Assembly (NCBI GenBank): GCA_023334545.1 | Contig: JAADVB010000019.1 | Coordinates: 1 to 64,000 of the forward strand | Source of the DNA: Salisapilia sapeloensis | Taxonomy: Eukaryota > Oomycota > Peronosporomycetes > Peronosporales > Salisapiliaceae | DNA length: 64,000 bases | Reading direction: 5' to 3' | The notes under the pieces: generated by a model | What the model was told of the DNA's origin: nothing | What the model saw: only the letters and a program-made list of their open reading frames with translations | The model's database searches: none | Part shown: one piece after another, positions 10,101 to 22,029 of the stretch | Layout of the letters: each line of letters begins with the position of its first letter | How positions within the stretch are numbered: the stretch's first letter is position 1 | Program-made: the position numbers and the translations under genes

Positions 10101-11621
10101 GAGCACTGCATCACAATTCGGACAGCGTTTCTTCGCCACTTCCGGTTCATCATGCACTGCATTCAATTTGCGTAGAGCATTCATCCATTTCGATCGTTCT
10201 CGATCGTTATCCGCGTAGACGTAATACGGCACTTGCTCTGACGTCATGAACATGAAGCCAAAGGGTTCTCCATCCCACTTTTGCACATCTTCGACCGTCA
10301 CTTCAGCAAGTGGTTTCCCACGCGAATTATTCGCCATGTCATAGTCGGCAAAGTACGAGATAACATGTCCACGCAAGACGAAGTATCGCTTCTTCCAACT
10401 CTTTCGTTTATGACCTTGCTTTGTCAAGTACCCGGCACACGCGACAGGCTCTGGGATGTTAGCTGTCGCGCGCTTGACACTTGCGAGCCACTTTTGTTGC
10501 TCGCCGACAGTGTCTGCACTAGCGTAGAAGACGTTTCCGGTGAATGTCTGGAACATGAGACCGTTGCTTTCTCCGTCCCATGGCGCAACGGAGCGTACGT
10601 CGACGTCTGAGACAGCGGATTGGTTCTCTCGATACGCTTGTTGGTCGACATACTGCTTCAAGGACGTGCCATTGAGGACGTAGTAGGCCATGCGTTGACT
10701 CGGGACCAAATGGCCGCGTTTCGTCAAGTATCCTTCGCAGCTGACTTCCTCCGGTTCGTCGTAAAACTCGCCTAGCGCTCGCATCCACTTGTTCTTCTCA
10801 CTTTCCGACGCAGCGTAGACATAGTATGGGATCTGCTTGGATGTGTGGAACATGAAGCCATGTGCGACACCAGTCCATGGTGCAACATTCGCGACTGTAA
10901 CCATACCATATCGCTTACTCTTGCTTTCATCAGCAAAATACTCGAGGACGTTACCACGCAAGACAAAGTATCTTGTCTTCCAATTCGTAAAGACATGACC
11001 TCGCTTCGTCAAGTAGCCTTCACAAATGATTTCCGATGATACGTTTTCAGGGATCGAAGAGACTTCTTTATCGCCTCCTTTTAATCCCATGAGATCCATC
11101 TTAAAGAGACTTCGACGTGACGAACTACGTCGATGGCCAGAAGCATTTCCGTCGCCACTACCAGGTGCAGGCGTCGAGACGTTCGAAGAGCTCTTGGAGG
11201 GATGCCAAGCATTGTTCGGACCGAGCGAGTTGCGTTGTTGCTGCTGCGATGGTAGATTGAGAATGTCTGGCGAGCTCTGGTTCGCAACCATACCGGAGAG
11301 ACTTGGATTCGAGCTCGGGCGTGTCATGGATGGTCGAGGTGGCGGTTCTTGCGTCGATTCCGTCGGGTTGGGTGGAGGCGGAGGAGGGGCTCGGGAGAGT
11401 AGATTGCTAAAGGACATGCGGTTCGGCTGTCGGTCGTGGACTTGCTGGGCCTCTTGGAGGAAGGCTTGCGTGGAGCTGGATCCCCCTCCGGCCGACAAGG
11501 ATCGTCGCATGGATTCCCTTCGAGCGTACGAGTTCGGTGACGTGACATTCACGTCTTCGACGCTTTCATCGTCATCATACTCGTCCGACGTGCGATGTGC
11601 CGTGGATTGCTCGGTGCTCAT
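7146..11621 (-). CDS. triple PH / zinc ribbon / Arb2-like / AGC protein kinase
   Basis: Two exons, 7506-11621 and 7146-7451, joined across a 54-bp intron give about 1473 aa. Order: Pro/Ser-rich N-terminus; three PH domains (~198-285, 293-385, 393-487), each opening G-Y-L-T-K-R/Q-G-H; a zinc ribbon C-P-N-C...C-G-A-C (500-516); an acidic low-complexity stretch (~545-780); an Arb2-like alpha/beta-hydrolase region (~790-1000) with A-F-A-Q-G-G where a hydrolase would have G-x-S-x-G; then an AGC kinase (~1136-end). The kinase has GQGGFGKV, AMK, YRDAKLEN, DFG and the T-loop TFCGT. The second exon supplies the AGC tail with hydrophobic motif FDGFSF. Likely a phosphoinositide-recruited kinase. The domain call is firm; the role is inferred. 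Confidence 0.92.
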
Positions 11622-13316
11622 GACAAATCAACTTGTGATCAAACGTCTTAAACGTTGGTCGTAAGTAGACTTCCGTTGTTGGTCGAATAACCTAATGTAA
11701 TAACGAATGAATACGTTGGTTCGAACTCTTGTTACGAGCGAGCACGATCACGGATGAAATTATTCTAGATCGAGTACTGGCTCGAACGGATCGCCTACGT
11801 ACGATCTTTATCGGATGTACACGCCGTACGTAAGTATAAAGAGTATCGATAGGAGCCTTAGATCCAGGGGTTTGCTCACAAGTGATCAGATAGAGGAAGG
11901 GCTGTACCTGGTCTACGTGGCTCGCTCCTCGAGCGCGATCTCCTGAAGAAGAACGGGCGAATCAAGTTATGGCCTCGTCGGATCGACGAGCACTATTTCT
12001 ACCCACTAACTCTGGGTATAGGAACACAAATTAGGAACACTAAAAGACGATCCGACGATCTGAAACGGATACTCGCTGCTACCTTCGGGTGACAAGTCCA
12101 CCGTCCGGCGAGCTTTCCACCTGCTCTCGAGTCGAAGCGATCGGATGTGGTAATCGATTTTTAGATGTGTGTATTACGTCGTCGAGAAGAGTTGTAGTTT
12201 ATGTAGATGTAATGTAGTCGAGTAGGATGGAAATTTTGATAAATAACGAGGATAGATATGGATACGGGTAGATGTGGATTTTTAGAAGATAGAGGATACG
12301 GCCGTGTTACATTGCTGGTCGAAGCAACACTTTTCTTCCCGCTGTGTCTATCGACGCTCGTAGCTTCCGAATGGTTACTATTAATAGATAATTTTTCGCA
12401 TAGCTATTGACAAGTGGATGACGGCATCTTGTGACACATGAAGAAGCGTTCGTTTGTACTGAACTTGCAAGGGACACAGCGGTGGAACTTTGTGCCAAGC
12501 ATAGCACAAGGATGGAAACATGTCTATTGTGCAAACCTTTTTGATTCGATCACGATTTGACTTGTATATCTGCTTTGCAATTAATCGTCTAGTCCTCTCT
12601 AGTGTCATCTTCATGGTAAGACAGCCTTGTGCTTTTGATTGCATTTTATGTGGATAGCGGCAAATTCCAGAAAGAGAAACAGCAACGAACAAATATATCG
12701 TGCTTGTCTTTCAACATGGCAACTAAGTCCATAGATAGCATGAAAATGCTATATTTGTGCTCTTACCTGCATATTTAGAGAAATAGAATGCCCTGATTCT
12801 TTGTCAAATACACTTCTTTTCTTCGTTGACATGTTGGTATCCTACGCGTATTTCTTGTAGACTACATCAATGCTGTAAAGTTCACAAGTTTTAATCCAGC
12901 GTTGATACTTATTTTGCATTATATGATGGATATGACAAACAAAGTTTTGGATGCATGCTTCAAGCTGAATTATTACGCAAATGTTTCTACTAGGATAAGA
13001 AGTATCCAAAATTGCTTTCAATCCATAAAGCTTGATCGCTTCAGTCAAACAAGGTTCTACCTTGGACATAGTTTCGGCCCAAGCTAGATGAGATAGAGAA
13101 CTCTGGGTACATTCATATTCTACAGTATGCAGATTTATATAACAAAGATGAACAAATGAACCACTGGTCATCTTATTATATGCACAGACGATGTGGGCTG
13201 AAGCGTCATACTAGTGAGTACAAGCGACTGTTCGTGCTAGCAGAGACGAAATATCAATTCCACTCAAATAGACAATATGAAAATGTATTCCTTTGTATAT
13301 TAGCTTAGATTGGCAT
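11622..13316. other. gene-poor spacer with one doubtful small frame
   Basis: Long upstream region of the PH/AGC kinase gene. Bases 11622-12250 look like leader and promoter DNA with no frame of note. On the minus strand, 12842-13171 (109 codons) and 12381-12692 (103 codons) stay open, but neither shows a recognisable domain and the composition is AT-rich. They may be remnants of a gene or chance frames; I do not call them genes. Confidence 0.4.
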
Positions 13317-14069
13317 CTACGCCATTTTGCCTGCCTGGGACGATGTCCAATCGGACTGGAAGAAGCGCGTAGGTGGCAGCCGCATCCCACTGGCCTGCTC
13401 ACTACCACTATCACTGTTATCTGGGAGTTTCGTTGGAACTCGAGCTGTCAAGGTGCTGATGGGAGGCAGTCTCGGCGTCATCACGCTCGGGCCCAAATTA
13501 GGCGACAACTCCATGGATTGTCGATTTACCAGATCAACTCGATGCGAATCGGGTAGCTGGTATTCTTGGAAATAATGTGTCGGTGGCGAGTATTGCCCTA
13601 GAGAATTTGGATCTTGAAACATCGACCTCGAGCTTTGACTCATGTCAGAGTGCACGGAGGCATTGGGGGACGGCGCACTCTGTCTCCTAAGCTTAAGACG
13701 ACCCCCCATGCCCATATCTTGTAGTTTGGCATTCCGTTCCACTTGGTTCATTCGATGCTTCCGATCACTTTTGCGCTGGTGTTTATTTTGTCGGATCCGA
13801 TGAAATGTACATAGAGTATGTAGCTGTCCGTTGCGCTTGGTAGCTCGTGCATTCGTGCATTTGCCGGATTTATACTTGCACCGTTGTTCCGTAGCTTCTG
13901 GACCTCGAGGGAGTAGGAAGATGGCAGAGTCGGAAGGTAGAGACGCGGACCTCGAAGGTGTCCATACACTCGCATCTTGTTTGTTTTCCATTGGCGAGTA
14001 AATGACGCGACTCACGTGAACAAGAAGGCTATCTCTAGACTGGTGATATGGAGAAAACACTTTCGACAT
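13317..14069 (-). CDS. small basic protein with a compact Cys/His motif
   Basis: Single-exon protein of 250 aa (an alternative Met lies at residue 27). Residues 64-106 form the only ordered-looking part: R-C-K-Y-K-S-G-K-C, then A-T-K-R-N-G-x-L-H-x-L-C-x-x-H-R, then Q-N-K-H-Q-R-K-S-D-R-K-H-R. Cys64, Cys71, Cys87 and His84/His90 could bind one zinc. The very basic helix after it would suit nucleic-acid contact. The rest is Ser/Pro-rich and predicted disordered. I recall similar Cys-x6-Cys ... K-R-N-G ... C-x-x-H-R blocks in uncharacterised oomycete proteins, but I cannot name a family. A DNA- or RNA-binding regulator is a guess. Confidence 0.6.
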   Translation of the reverse strand: MSKVFSPYHQSRDSLLVHVSRVIYSPMENKQDASVWTPSRSASLPSDSAIFLLPRGPEATEQRCKYKSGKCTNARATKRNGQLHTLCTFHRIRQNKHQRKSDRKHRMNQVERNAKLQDMGMGGRLKLRRQSAPSPNASVHSDMSQSSRSMFQDPNSLGQYSPPTHYFQEYQLPDSHRVDLVNRQSMELSPNLGPSVMTPRLPPISTLTARVPTKLPDNSDSGSEQASGMRLPPTRFFQSDWTSSQAGKMA

Positions 14070-14787
14070 GAGAAGTTGTAAAGTAGAAGTGTTCGCGGTA
14101 CGTTCTTCGATAATTAGCTACGCCGTGAAGTGGTAACGAGGCGAAGCTTTGAGTGCTCAATAAAGCCTTATAGACACAGTGGGAGGTAATCTCGCGACGC
14201 TGCGAAGGCGTTAGGATCGACTTTCTTCTGGCTCGGATCGTGAAACGCTGCGAGCGTGACGAAAGGAGCTAGAGAGGTGTATAAGTTGAGATGCGTGCAG
14301 TCGGACGAAGATTAAGAACTGGGAACAGAGGAGGTGGAGGCGGATTTAACGGCTACCCTACGCGTGTGTACGTTGGGCTTGAAGCCGCAGGTGAAACGTA
14401 GAAAAGAAATTGGAAGATTTAATCTGCGATTGAGGCAGAGAACGAGTGGAAAAAATAGCCGCTGCACGTTAATGGTCGATCTACTTTCGACGTGTACATT
14501 CCATGCGTCGCATGCAGGCTTTTGTGCTTATACGGAGCACGTTTGGCCGAATACTCAAGTCAGGAATAAGAAGAAACGTCCTTGGGGCCAGTAGTGAGTC
14601 GCCTATAGTTCCATCCTTCTCTTTTTCCGGCGTATGCATCATCGCGAATAAGTCGATGGCATTTCCAAAAGACGCACTCTTCTGGACGCAGAAAGCTACT
14701 TACAACCGTTTTGGGCCTCCTGAAACGCCGCTTGAGCTGGCAATCGTTTCGGCTTTATACTTCATCCTTCGAACCTCCTCTGTAGCC
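14070..14787. other. divergent intergenic region
   Basis: Lies between the Cys/His-motif gene (reading left) and the Na+/H+ exchanger (reading right). The exchanger frame is open back to 14503, so part of this DNA could be coding if an earlier Met is used. No other feature seen. Confidence 0.4.
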
Positions 14788-16793
14788 ATGGAAGATAATC
14801 TGGAAGAAGGTGATCACCCGGCTGCAATCAACTTTGGTATCCACGATGAGATGCAGCTAGCGCTCTACTTTGCGCTATTCCTTGTTCTCATCCTTATCGC
14901 TTTACTCGCGAGTAACAAGATCGCGCATCATTTCCATTGGCACTTTTTGCCTGAAGCGGCAGGTACGTTCGTCAACTTACGTGACTCCTCCGTCTATCCC
15001 ACCGTTGTTCTCCTAGTGGTCATCTTGATCGGGATAGTTGCAAGTCTATTTTGTCGATTAGAAGGAAGCATCGTCGCCATCTCCGTAAGCTACGCATTTC
15101 TTCTAAAACAGTTACCACATCTTCATCCAAGAGCTTTCTCTTAACTTTTCCCCTGTCTAGCTAATGGTATTTGATCCTAAAACGTTTTTCGTTGTCCTCT
15201 TGCCGCCCATCATCTTCAACTCAGGTACTCTATCTCTCTCTGCCTCTTCTAATTGCTTGTCATTCACTCGGACGGACGTAGGATACATGATGAAACGCCG
15301 CTTTTTCTTTGAAAACCTTCGAGCGATTTTGATATATGCTGTCGTCGGAACGCTCTTGTCCAATTTTTTCGTCGGCTCCTTGCTCTACGTGGTTGGGAGA
15401 GCAGGATTAAGTGTTGAGCTGTCATTGGCAGAGTGCCTCACCTTTGGTGCACTTATCAGCGCGACGGTATGCCTTGATAATCAGATCCGCATAGTCAGCA
15501 CTTCATCTTGTCTGTGATAGGATCCAGTGTCGACACTAGCTGTGTTCCAAGAACTACATGTGGATCCGACACTCTTTTATATTGTCTTTGGCGAAAGTGT
15601 ATTGAATGATGCTGTTGCCATCGTACTCTTTACAACATTTAGTAAGTTTGTCGGACATGAGTATACGTTCCATCGAGCAGGCATGGCTGTATTAAGCTTC
15701 ATCCTGAATTCCATCGGATCCACGATGGTCGGTATCCTCTTCGGAATCATTGCAGCTCTCCTTTTCAAGCATTTCGACTTTAAAAATTGTACCAAACATG
15801 AGGTATAAAGCTCATGATAGGCAAGTAGAAAGTGTTTGACGTGGTATGGATAGATCGGCGCATATGTTCTGTTTGCGTATCTACCATTCCTGGCATCTGC
15901 TATCATTGGCATCTCAGGTGTTGTGTCCGTCCTATTTGCTGGGATCACCATGAAGCATTACGCTAGCAACAACTTGTCTCGAGAAGCGCAAGAGATGTAC
16001 ATTTCGATAGTATCTACTCTCGATCTTGCACTAACTATACGATCGTGGTAGGTGTTCGAGTTTATTTGAGATCCTAGCGCATATGACGGAAACCACCGTC
16101 TTTCTCAGTACGTCTTTGTCGATTTAGATGAAAACGTAGATGATGTCAATTCCATTAGACTTGGGATTATGTGTCCTATCGCTGACAACCGGGTTTGACT
16201 ATCGGTTGATCCTTTGGACGTTCTTGTTCATCTTTGCTGGTCGAGCAATCAACATCTATCCTCTCTCAGCTCTACTTAACTGTAGCAAGACATTCAAGAT
16301 TTCCAGTAGTCAGCAGCACATGCTCTGGTTTAGTGGCCTTCGTGGAGCTGTCGCCTTTGCCCTAGCTACTGACTTTCCTGGTGACAATAAAAAGGTATAT
16401 TTGCTTTCTTTTAGTAGCTTAAGAATCGATTTTATCCGTTGACGACAGGAAATTATTGCAACAACGATGCTCGTGGTGCTGGTTACCGTCTTTTTCATGG
16501 GCGGTGGGACAGTCGCGATGCTACGTCGCCTACAAATCCAGCAATTAACGCCGGAAGAAGAACGGCAATTAGATAGAACTGTTCGTCCAGTGGATCGAAT
16601 GGCGATACTAAAGTTTGATGCCAAGTACCTCACGCCATTCTTCACCAAGGAGCTTGTTAGCCGACAATCGATACGACCGAGTGAAAGGAGTGATAACATT
16701 ATTAGCAGCATTACGTCCGAATGTATGATACATTCCACTTCCTACTTCCACGAGGACGACGTGATACCAGAAGCAAATCCCTACATCATGTAG
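14788..16793 (+). CDS. Na+/H+ exchanger, NHE (CPA1) family
   Basis: Eight exons: 14788-15084, 15161-15224, 15282-15466, 15521-15802, 15854-15996, 16052-16107, 16159-16394 and 16449-16793, giving 535 aa. Frame is kept across all GT/AG junctions. It is a polytopic membrane protein. Key blocks are [20 protein letters not shown] (TM4/5), [10 protein letters not shown], the ion-site [26 protein letters not shown], and [13 protein letters not shown]. These resemble organellar NHE6-9-type exchangers more than plasma-membrane NHE1. It should swap Na+ or K+ for H+ and set luminal pH. The start has a GCCATGG context, but upstream in-frame Mets at 14503 and near 14659 cannot be excluded. The cytoplasmic tail is short. 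Confidence 0.9.
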
Positions 16794-16989
16794 CCAAGTA
16801 AATACATTCTAAAATACCATTTATCCATACGAAAACATCGTCTTTATCTTCTTACCCTCATATTGAAGTTGACGCGTTTAGCTATCTGATTCGCTGAAAC
16901 ATCAAGACAGCGCATGTAATTGGATCAAAATGACGAAACAAACTCCTTCAAAACGCACTACTTGAGCCGCTCGGTGCCAGGACGTGATC

Positions 16990-18185
16990 ATGACGCGCTT
17001 CTCCCTCCTCACGTTTAATCTATTGGCCCCGTGCTACTTTCGACATGCAGGGAGAGTCGAGAGCTCAGATCGTGGGGCGTTTCTCGCGCGTGCTCATGCA
17101 GCCATTCGTGCAATTCGGCGACAGAACTGCGACCTCGTTTGTCTACAGGAGTATTGGTTCCATCGAGAGTACCAAGCAGCTTTCCGACATGCTTTCCATT
17201 GGACACACTCACTGCATTCGATCAAACGGCCTGGTACGTTTCTTCGGTGCTAGTATCATGACATATGACGATTCTTATGGCTTTATCTAGGTCCGAAAGA
17301 AGACGGATTAGCAGTCTTTGTCGACAAATCTAAGTTTGATATACATCATGTCCAAGGTGTACAATTGGATCAGTCAGGTGACCGAGTTGCGTTGCTCATG
17401 CATCTTGCTACCAAGTGGAATCGAGAAGATTTGCCTCTGAACCAACGTGTACGCTTCTCTCCATTTTATAGCCCTCTAGTGCCTTGTATTCATCAGTATT
17501 GCTAGTCTTTCCTACTCATAAACTCTCACTTGACATTCCCCCATTCGGATTTGTATCGAGAACGGCGCTTGGGACAATTGAATCATGTCCTGGACGCTGT
17601 ACACACGTTTGTCGATCGAGAAAAACTCGATAACGTCCCAATTGTACTCTTTATTCAGTGATATTTCTGCACATTCCTTGAGCTAATGGATGGATCTAGT
17701 TGATGTGTGGTGACTTTAACGATTATAACGATCCGGTGTATCAGCAAATGACCGGCAATGGCTTCTCGAGTGTCTACCAGTACGTCCACGGTCGAGAAGC
17801 TCGTATCACCCATTGCAATCACAAGAACAGGGAAGTCGGCGTCGATTTCATCTTCGTTTCCGAGCTCGAGGCAGCACTTCGTGCTGCGAAAGCTGATCCA
17901 AACCCTCCAGTTCCATCCGCAACTATTACAAGTGAAAAGCGTACGGAGCATGCTGCTAGTCTAGGTCTCTTGCCAACGGAATCGTATCTAGTACCGCGTA
18001 ATATGGGTGACAATGCACGTATGAAACGCCCTAGTTTCGGACAGGACTGGAACGAGGTGCGGCATCCGGCGGATATGGGTCTATACGACGAAGACGCTTT
18101 AGTGAACTACTGGCGCATGGTCTCAGACCATCGTCCATTGGTTGCCAAATTCAATGTAGTCCAATCATCTCGTTCGTGGCGGTAG
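16990..18185 (+). CDS. endonuclease/exonuclease/phosphatase-fold protein
   Basis: Four exons, 16990-17233, 17291-17448, 17506-17643 and 17700-18185, give 341 aa. The fold signature is complete: the N-terminal strand L-L-T-F-N-L-L-A-P, the metal-binding C-L-Q-E-Y-W, N-S-H-L-T-F-P-H-S (His after strand), R-R-L-G-Q-L, C-G-D-F-N-D, V-D-F-I-F-V and the terminal S-D-H-R-P-L. This is the CCR4/nocturnin/sphingomyelinase superfamily. The lack of an N-terminal leucine-rich repeat argues against canonical CCR4. It could be an mRNA deadenylase, a small-molecule phosphodiesterase or a neutral sphingomyelinase-like enzyme; substrate cannot be told from sequence. No signal peptide. It follows the exchanger in the same orientation with 196 bp between. 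Confidence 0.85.
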
Positions 18186-18262
18186 TATATGATAGCAAGA
18201 TGGACTGGATGCAAGGTGAACATGTAAATAGACGATCGTGAGCAAAAGAGAAGTTATATTTC

Positions 18263-21077
18263 TCAAGTACATGTCGTTGTGAAGCACTCGATGGAGCAAT
18301 TGACATATGTGTGTTTCTTTATACCATTGTTATCACAGTCGATAGTTGATTCGAAGGGGCCTGTGCATGTGTGTGAGTATATGTCTGCTTCATAGTCATT
18401 TGGACAATGCAAGGCTGATCCACTCTCTTGTAGTGGGATGTTGCCAATGCCGCATGGAGCAACGATGTCATTTGCAGGATCACCACAGGGCCCACCACAA
18501 GTAGCTGTATAGGTTAGCTCTTGGTAGACGCATGAGCGAGTAGTGATACGCCAGCGTGTACTTTGGTAGGGAAGATCAAGCACTCGGTTGGGTGTAACAA
18601 CTTGGAAGGCTACGTAGATATCAATGATTGAGTTGAAATAGTCGGAAGAGGTCGCAGCTAGTTGAAGAGTTTGTCCAGGTTGCAGCATAGCTTCTCGACG
18701 GTGATCGACGGCATCCCATGGCTTAGTAGCATCATTGTCGTTAGATAGAACGCGTAGTTGGGCTCCGTTGCTGTGCACGGAACAACAGTCGGAGCAATTT
18801 GTGTATGTGAAAGGATAGGGATAGTCAAAGACGGCACCATCACGTCCACTTCCAGAGGCGCACGATGGAGCACCAACTAGCTTGGCAACGATTGGAATGT
18901 CAGTATTCGACAACGTCACTGTCACTTCGTATCTCGTACTCAATTCGGCTTCATGAACATTAGAAAGCGTGAATGGATCAAATAGATGTATCAGTGGTAA
19001 TGTAGTGTTATAAGCAGCTCCGTTAGCATTGACAATCCAATAGTTTGCTCCACTAATATCCTGATTGGAATCTCCTGGGTAGGCATACACCAAGTTGCTA
19101 CTGATCTCTGTTTGCTTGGCGGCAACAACCATGATGCCAGCTGAATGAGGAATTTGTCGACCAAAATGATGGATTTGGTTTGAGGTGACTTTAAGATTCC
19201 GCGACAATAGCAAATGGTCCAAGACCACATTCTTAAAGGCATTCTTAAGAGAAGCGTATCTTCCGAGGATAGAGATACCATTTCCTCCAATGTACGACAC
19301 GTTGTTGTGGTCAAGCACAACATTCATACTTTCGCCTGAAACCATCAAAGCATTGCCGCCAACTTTCTCAAATGTACAATGCTGGATCCATACATCGTTG
19401 GCAGACTCTAAAAAGACTGCTGCAACTCGGGACATTGGCCAAGATGATGCAGGCATCTGCTCATCTATATGCATGAACCGATTAGCAGCTAGAAATACAA
19501 AAGAACAGACAGATCGCACAAACATTGGTGTAATCGAAACGAGTGCCGGAGAATACAAGATGGCGAAAGTGGATGCTGGAAGCGCGTAAAGACGAGTTTG
19601 TCTCAATGTACTCTTCAAGTGCATGATCCGCTTCAAGATAGCGATTTTCGTACGATCCGCGAACACGAAGGATTTGCTCAAGTCTTGGAATAGTTAACGT
19701 AATTTGGGCCATTTCGTCTATCGAGGTGTCAGCTTCTTTCGGGATAATATACAAATCTTGCGTATTTGCATCGTAAAACCATTCACCAGGAGAATCTAAT
19801 TCTTGAAAAATGTTTTCTATGCGGTAGCCTGCTTCTAACATTTGATGTGTCTCGGTGCCTTTGTTCCAAAAGTAGTCGTATCTTAATTCGGCTCCACCTG
19901 CCGCTAGTTTTATCTCTGCATTGTTCGTATCGATAGAAGAGATGCTGTAAAAGAGACTCTGCTCGGAGCTTTTATTCGGACGAACTTCGATTTGCCCATC
20001 CGCAACATTTCTCCAGGTTGATACTTTGCTAGACATATCGGATACATTGTATTGGAGGGTAGAAGAGTAAAAGATAGAAGCTGAAGCATATTGACACTGG
20101 AATGCGCTTCGTTCTGCTTCCACCGAACGAATGTCATCCCATAAATCACAATTTGGAAATCCTGCTCTAGGAAGTAATGTATCATCCAAGTATAGCTGAG
20201 AGACAACAGTATAGGCGTCTACGATACCTTCTAGTGAAGTATAAAAGATTGGATAATACATTTTCCTACCAGTACTATTGTGTACGTCGGTCAATATCAT
20301 TCCGTCAGTAGCCCAATTGACATCACTTCCCTCGACTTTGGTACTCCCAGACAACACCACACGCTCGCAACCTCGACAAGACATGGAGCAGTTTTCCACA
20401 CAGTCCTCTTCCTTTTCTAAATCTTTTCCAAATAGATGTATAAATTGTTGATAAAAGTGAGATGGATACATCTTCCTGCTTTCATGCTTCGAGCAAGCTA
20501 CCATGCATCCTGATACGCAAATATCCATCGGATCGGAGTAACAGACATGCCCAATGCCCACTTTATCCAAGCATACAGATCTCCCCGTGTCTAAATCGGA
20601 AGCATCCGTTATCGTGCTACCATCCGTGGCTTCATCCTTCTCTACTCCCATCTGACCGATAGGATCCACCGGACCTTCCCAAGCGTCTATGTTACCCACT
20701 CCATTCCACATATACCGCGGATCAACGGATGTATCCTCCTTGTATGGGTACAGAAGAACATCCATGGTATCAAGTAAGACTTGTGGGTCACAGTAAGCTT
20801 CGTAGGTAACTGGTGCATCCACTGACTCACCCGAGTCATCAACAGTCATGTCGATCGTCTCCTGTACTTCATAGGTACCTCCTCGAAGTATCACATGAAC
20901 TCCATCCGTTGCTGTCGATTTAATCTTTCGTACTTGTTCCTGAGCTCTTGTAAGCGTTAGATAAGGACTTGAGAAACTACCGTCTGCAGCATCATTTCCA
21001 TCTGTACTAACAAAGATGTCGATCGCCGACGTAGACGATAGAAACAACCAAAGAGATAGTAGGAAGGAGAAGATCAT
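18263..21077 (-). CDS. secreted right-handed parallel beta-helix protein
   Basis: I start at 21077, where a hydrophobic signal peptide (M-I-F-S-F-L-L-S-L-W-L-F-L) ends near S-A-I-D. The next residues read I-F-V-S-T-D-G-N-D-A-A-D-G-S-F-S-S-P-Y-x-T-L, the entry motif of many beta-helix polysaccharide lyases and glycosidases. A frame change needs one short intron at about 19480-19540 (branch-point-like CTAAT at ~19485, several AG acceptors), so that junction is uncertain. The second exon continues with Asn-rich coils typical of a beta-helix and ends in a Cys-rich tail of about 90 residues. A cell-wall carbohydrate substrate is likely, but no catalytic set is recognised. The stop lies 77 bp from the EEP-fold gene, which ends tail to tail. 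Confidence 0.78.
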
Positions 21078-21132
21078 ATTCGTACGAGTGGAAAGAGTTC
21101 TGTCTTTTACTTGAAACCGATTACAGCTAGAT

Positions 21133-22029
21133 TTAGTCTGATGGTGTCTTTGTAAGTGCGACGATGGTGAAACGCATTTCATCCGGATCTCGATCCATAA
21201 AGCCACGGATCACTTTACAAGCGTCTGGCAAGAGCGTATCTGGAGACGATGGACCGTGATTAATCGGGAATTTCTTCCGACCATCCAGCTCATACAAACT
21301 GTTATCCACGCATGTAAAGGTGATAAAGTGGGTGTTGATCGGATCATCCACCGAGGATAATTGCTACAATCGACTTCGTAAATGCTATCTGAATGTCAAA
21401 GGTGATTCATATACCTCAGAATTTCCACTTTGTGCAGCTTCGCCATGCGTTTCTTCCAACCGGTCATCATTTTCAAGATGCTCTGCAATTTCCTCCGGTG
21501 CCTTGGTCTTGGTTTCATTGAAAAGCTTTTCCAAGTAACTATCAGGCTCTAGTATGAACACGTTATTATCGACAAGTATTGCCTACAAGTATTGCTATCT
21601 ACCAAATTGAACCAGGTTTCGCATGTTGCCGATAGCATGTAGGATGCCGACGGTTCCACATGCGTTTCCGATCGTCTGATGCATGTAGTAGACATTCTCC
21701 GATATTGTCTGGCCCTCTCGCAAGATCCGTTCCTCTTCTTCCTTCTTGTGAGCTTCTGACTGTATAGATATATATCAAGTTAGGTATATAACACAATGTA
21801 CTGCTTGTGATAGAGTAGGCTGTACGTGTTCTTTAATGGGGTAGAGCATGACGACAGCGACAACTGGCTGAGGAACCATGCCGAGTGCCCAGTCCTCGGT
21901 GCTGAGGACGTCCGTGAAGCTGTATTCACTAGTCGGGAAGCCCATGCGCTTAATGTAGTCGTTCATGACCTCTGGGTTGGACTCCAGAGGAAACCAGCGC
22001 TTGGACTTCGATAGCTTCTTCTCCGTCAT
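21133..22029 (-). CDS. ubiquitin carboxyl-terminal hydrolase, UCH-L3 type
   Basis: Four exons, 21826-22029, 21603-21759, 21415-21548 and 21133-21363, give 241 aa, close to the ~230 aa of UCH-L3. The catalytic set is intact: oxyanion Gln and Cys in [11 protein letters not shown], His in T-H-F-I-T-F, and Asp in L-Y-E-L-D-G-R-K. The N-terminus has [10 protein letters not shown] and [13 protein letters not shown]. The C-terminus has [10 protein letters not shown]. It cleaves small adducts or unfolded peptides from the ubiquitin C-terminus in cytosol and nucleus. Exon 3 encodes the acidic crossover-loop region. Its stop is 55 bp upstream of the next start on the same strand. Confidence 0.93.

Noticed and set aside
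12842-13171. 109-codon minus-strand frame as a gene
   Set aside because: No domain, AT-rich composition, and no flanking exons that extend it.
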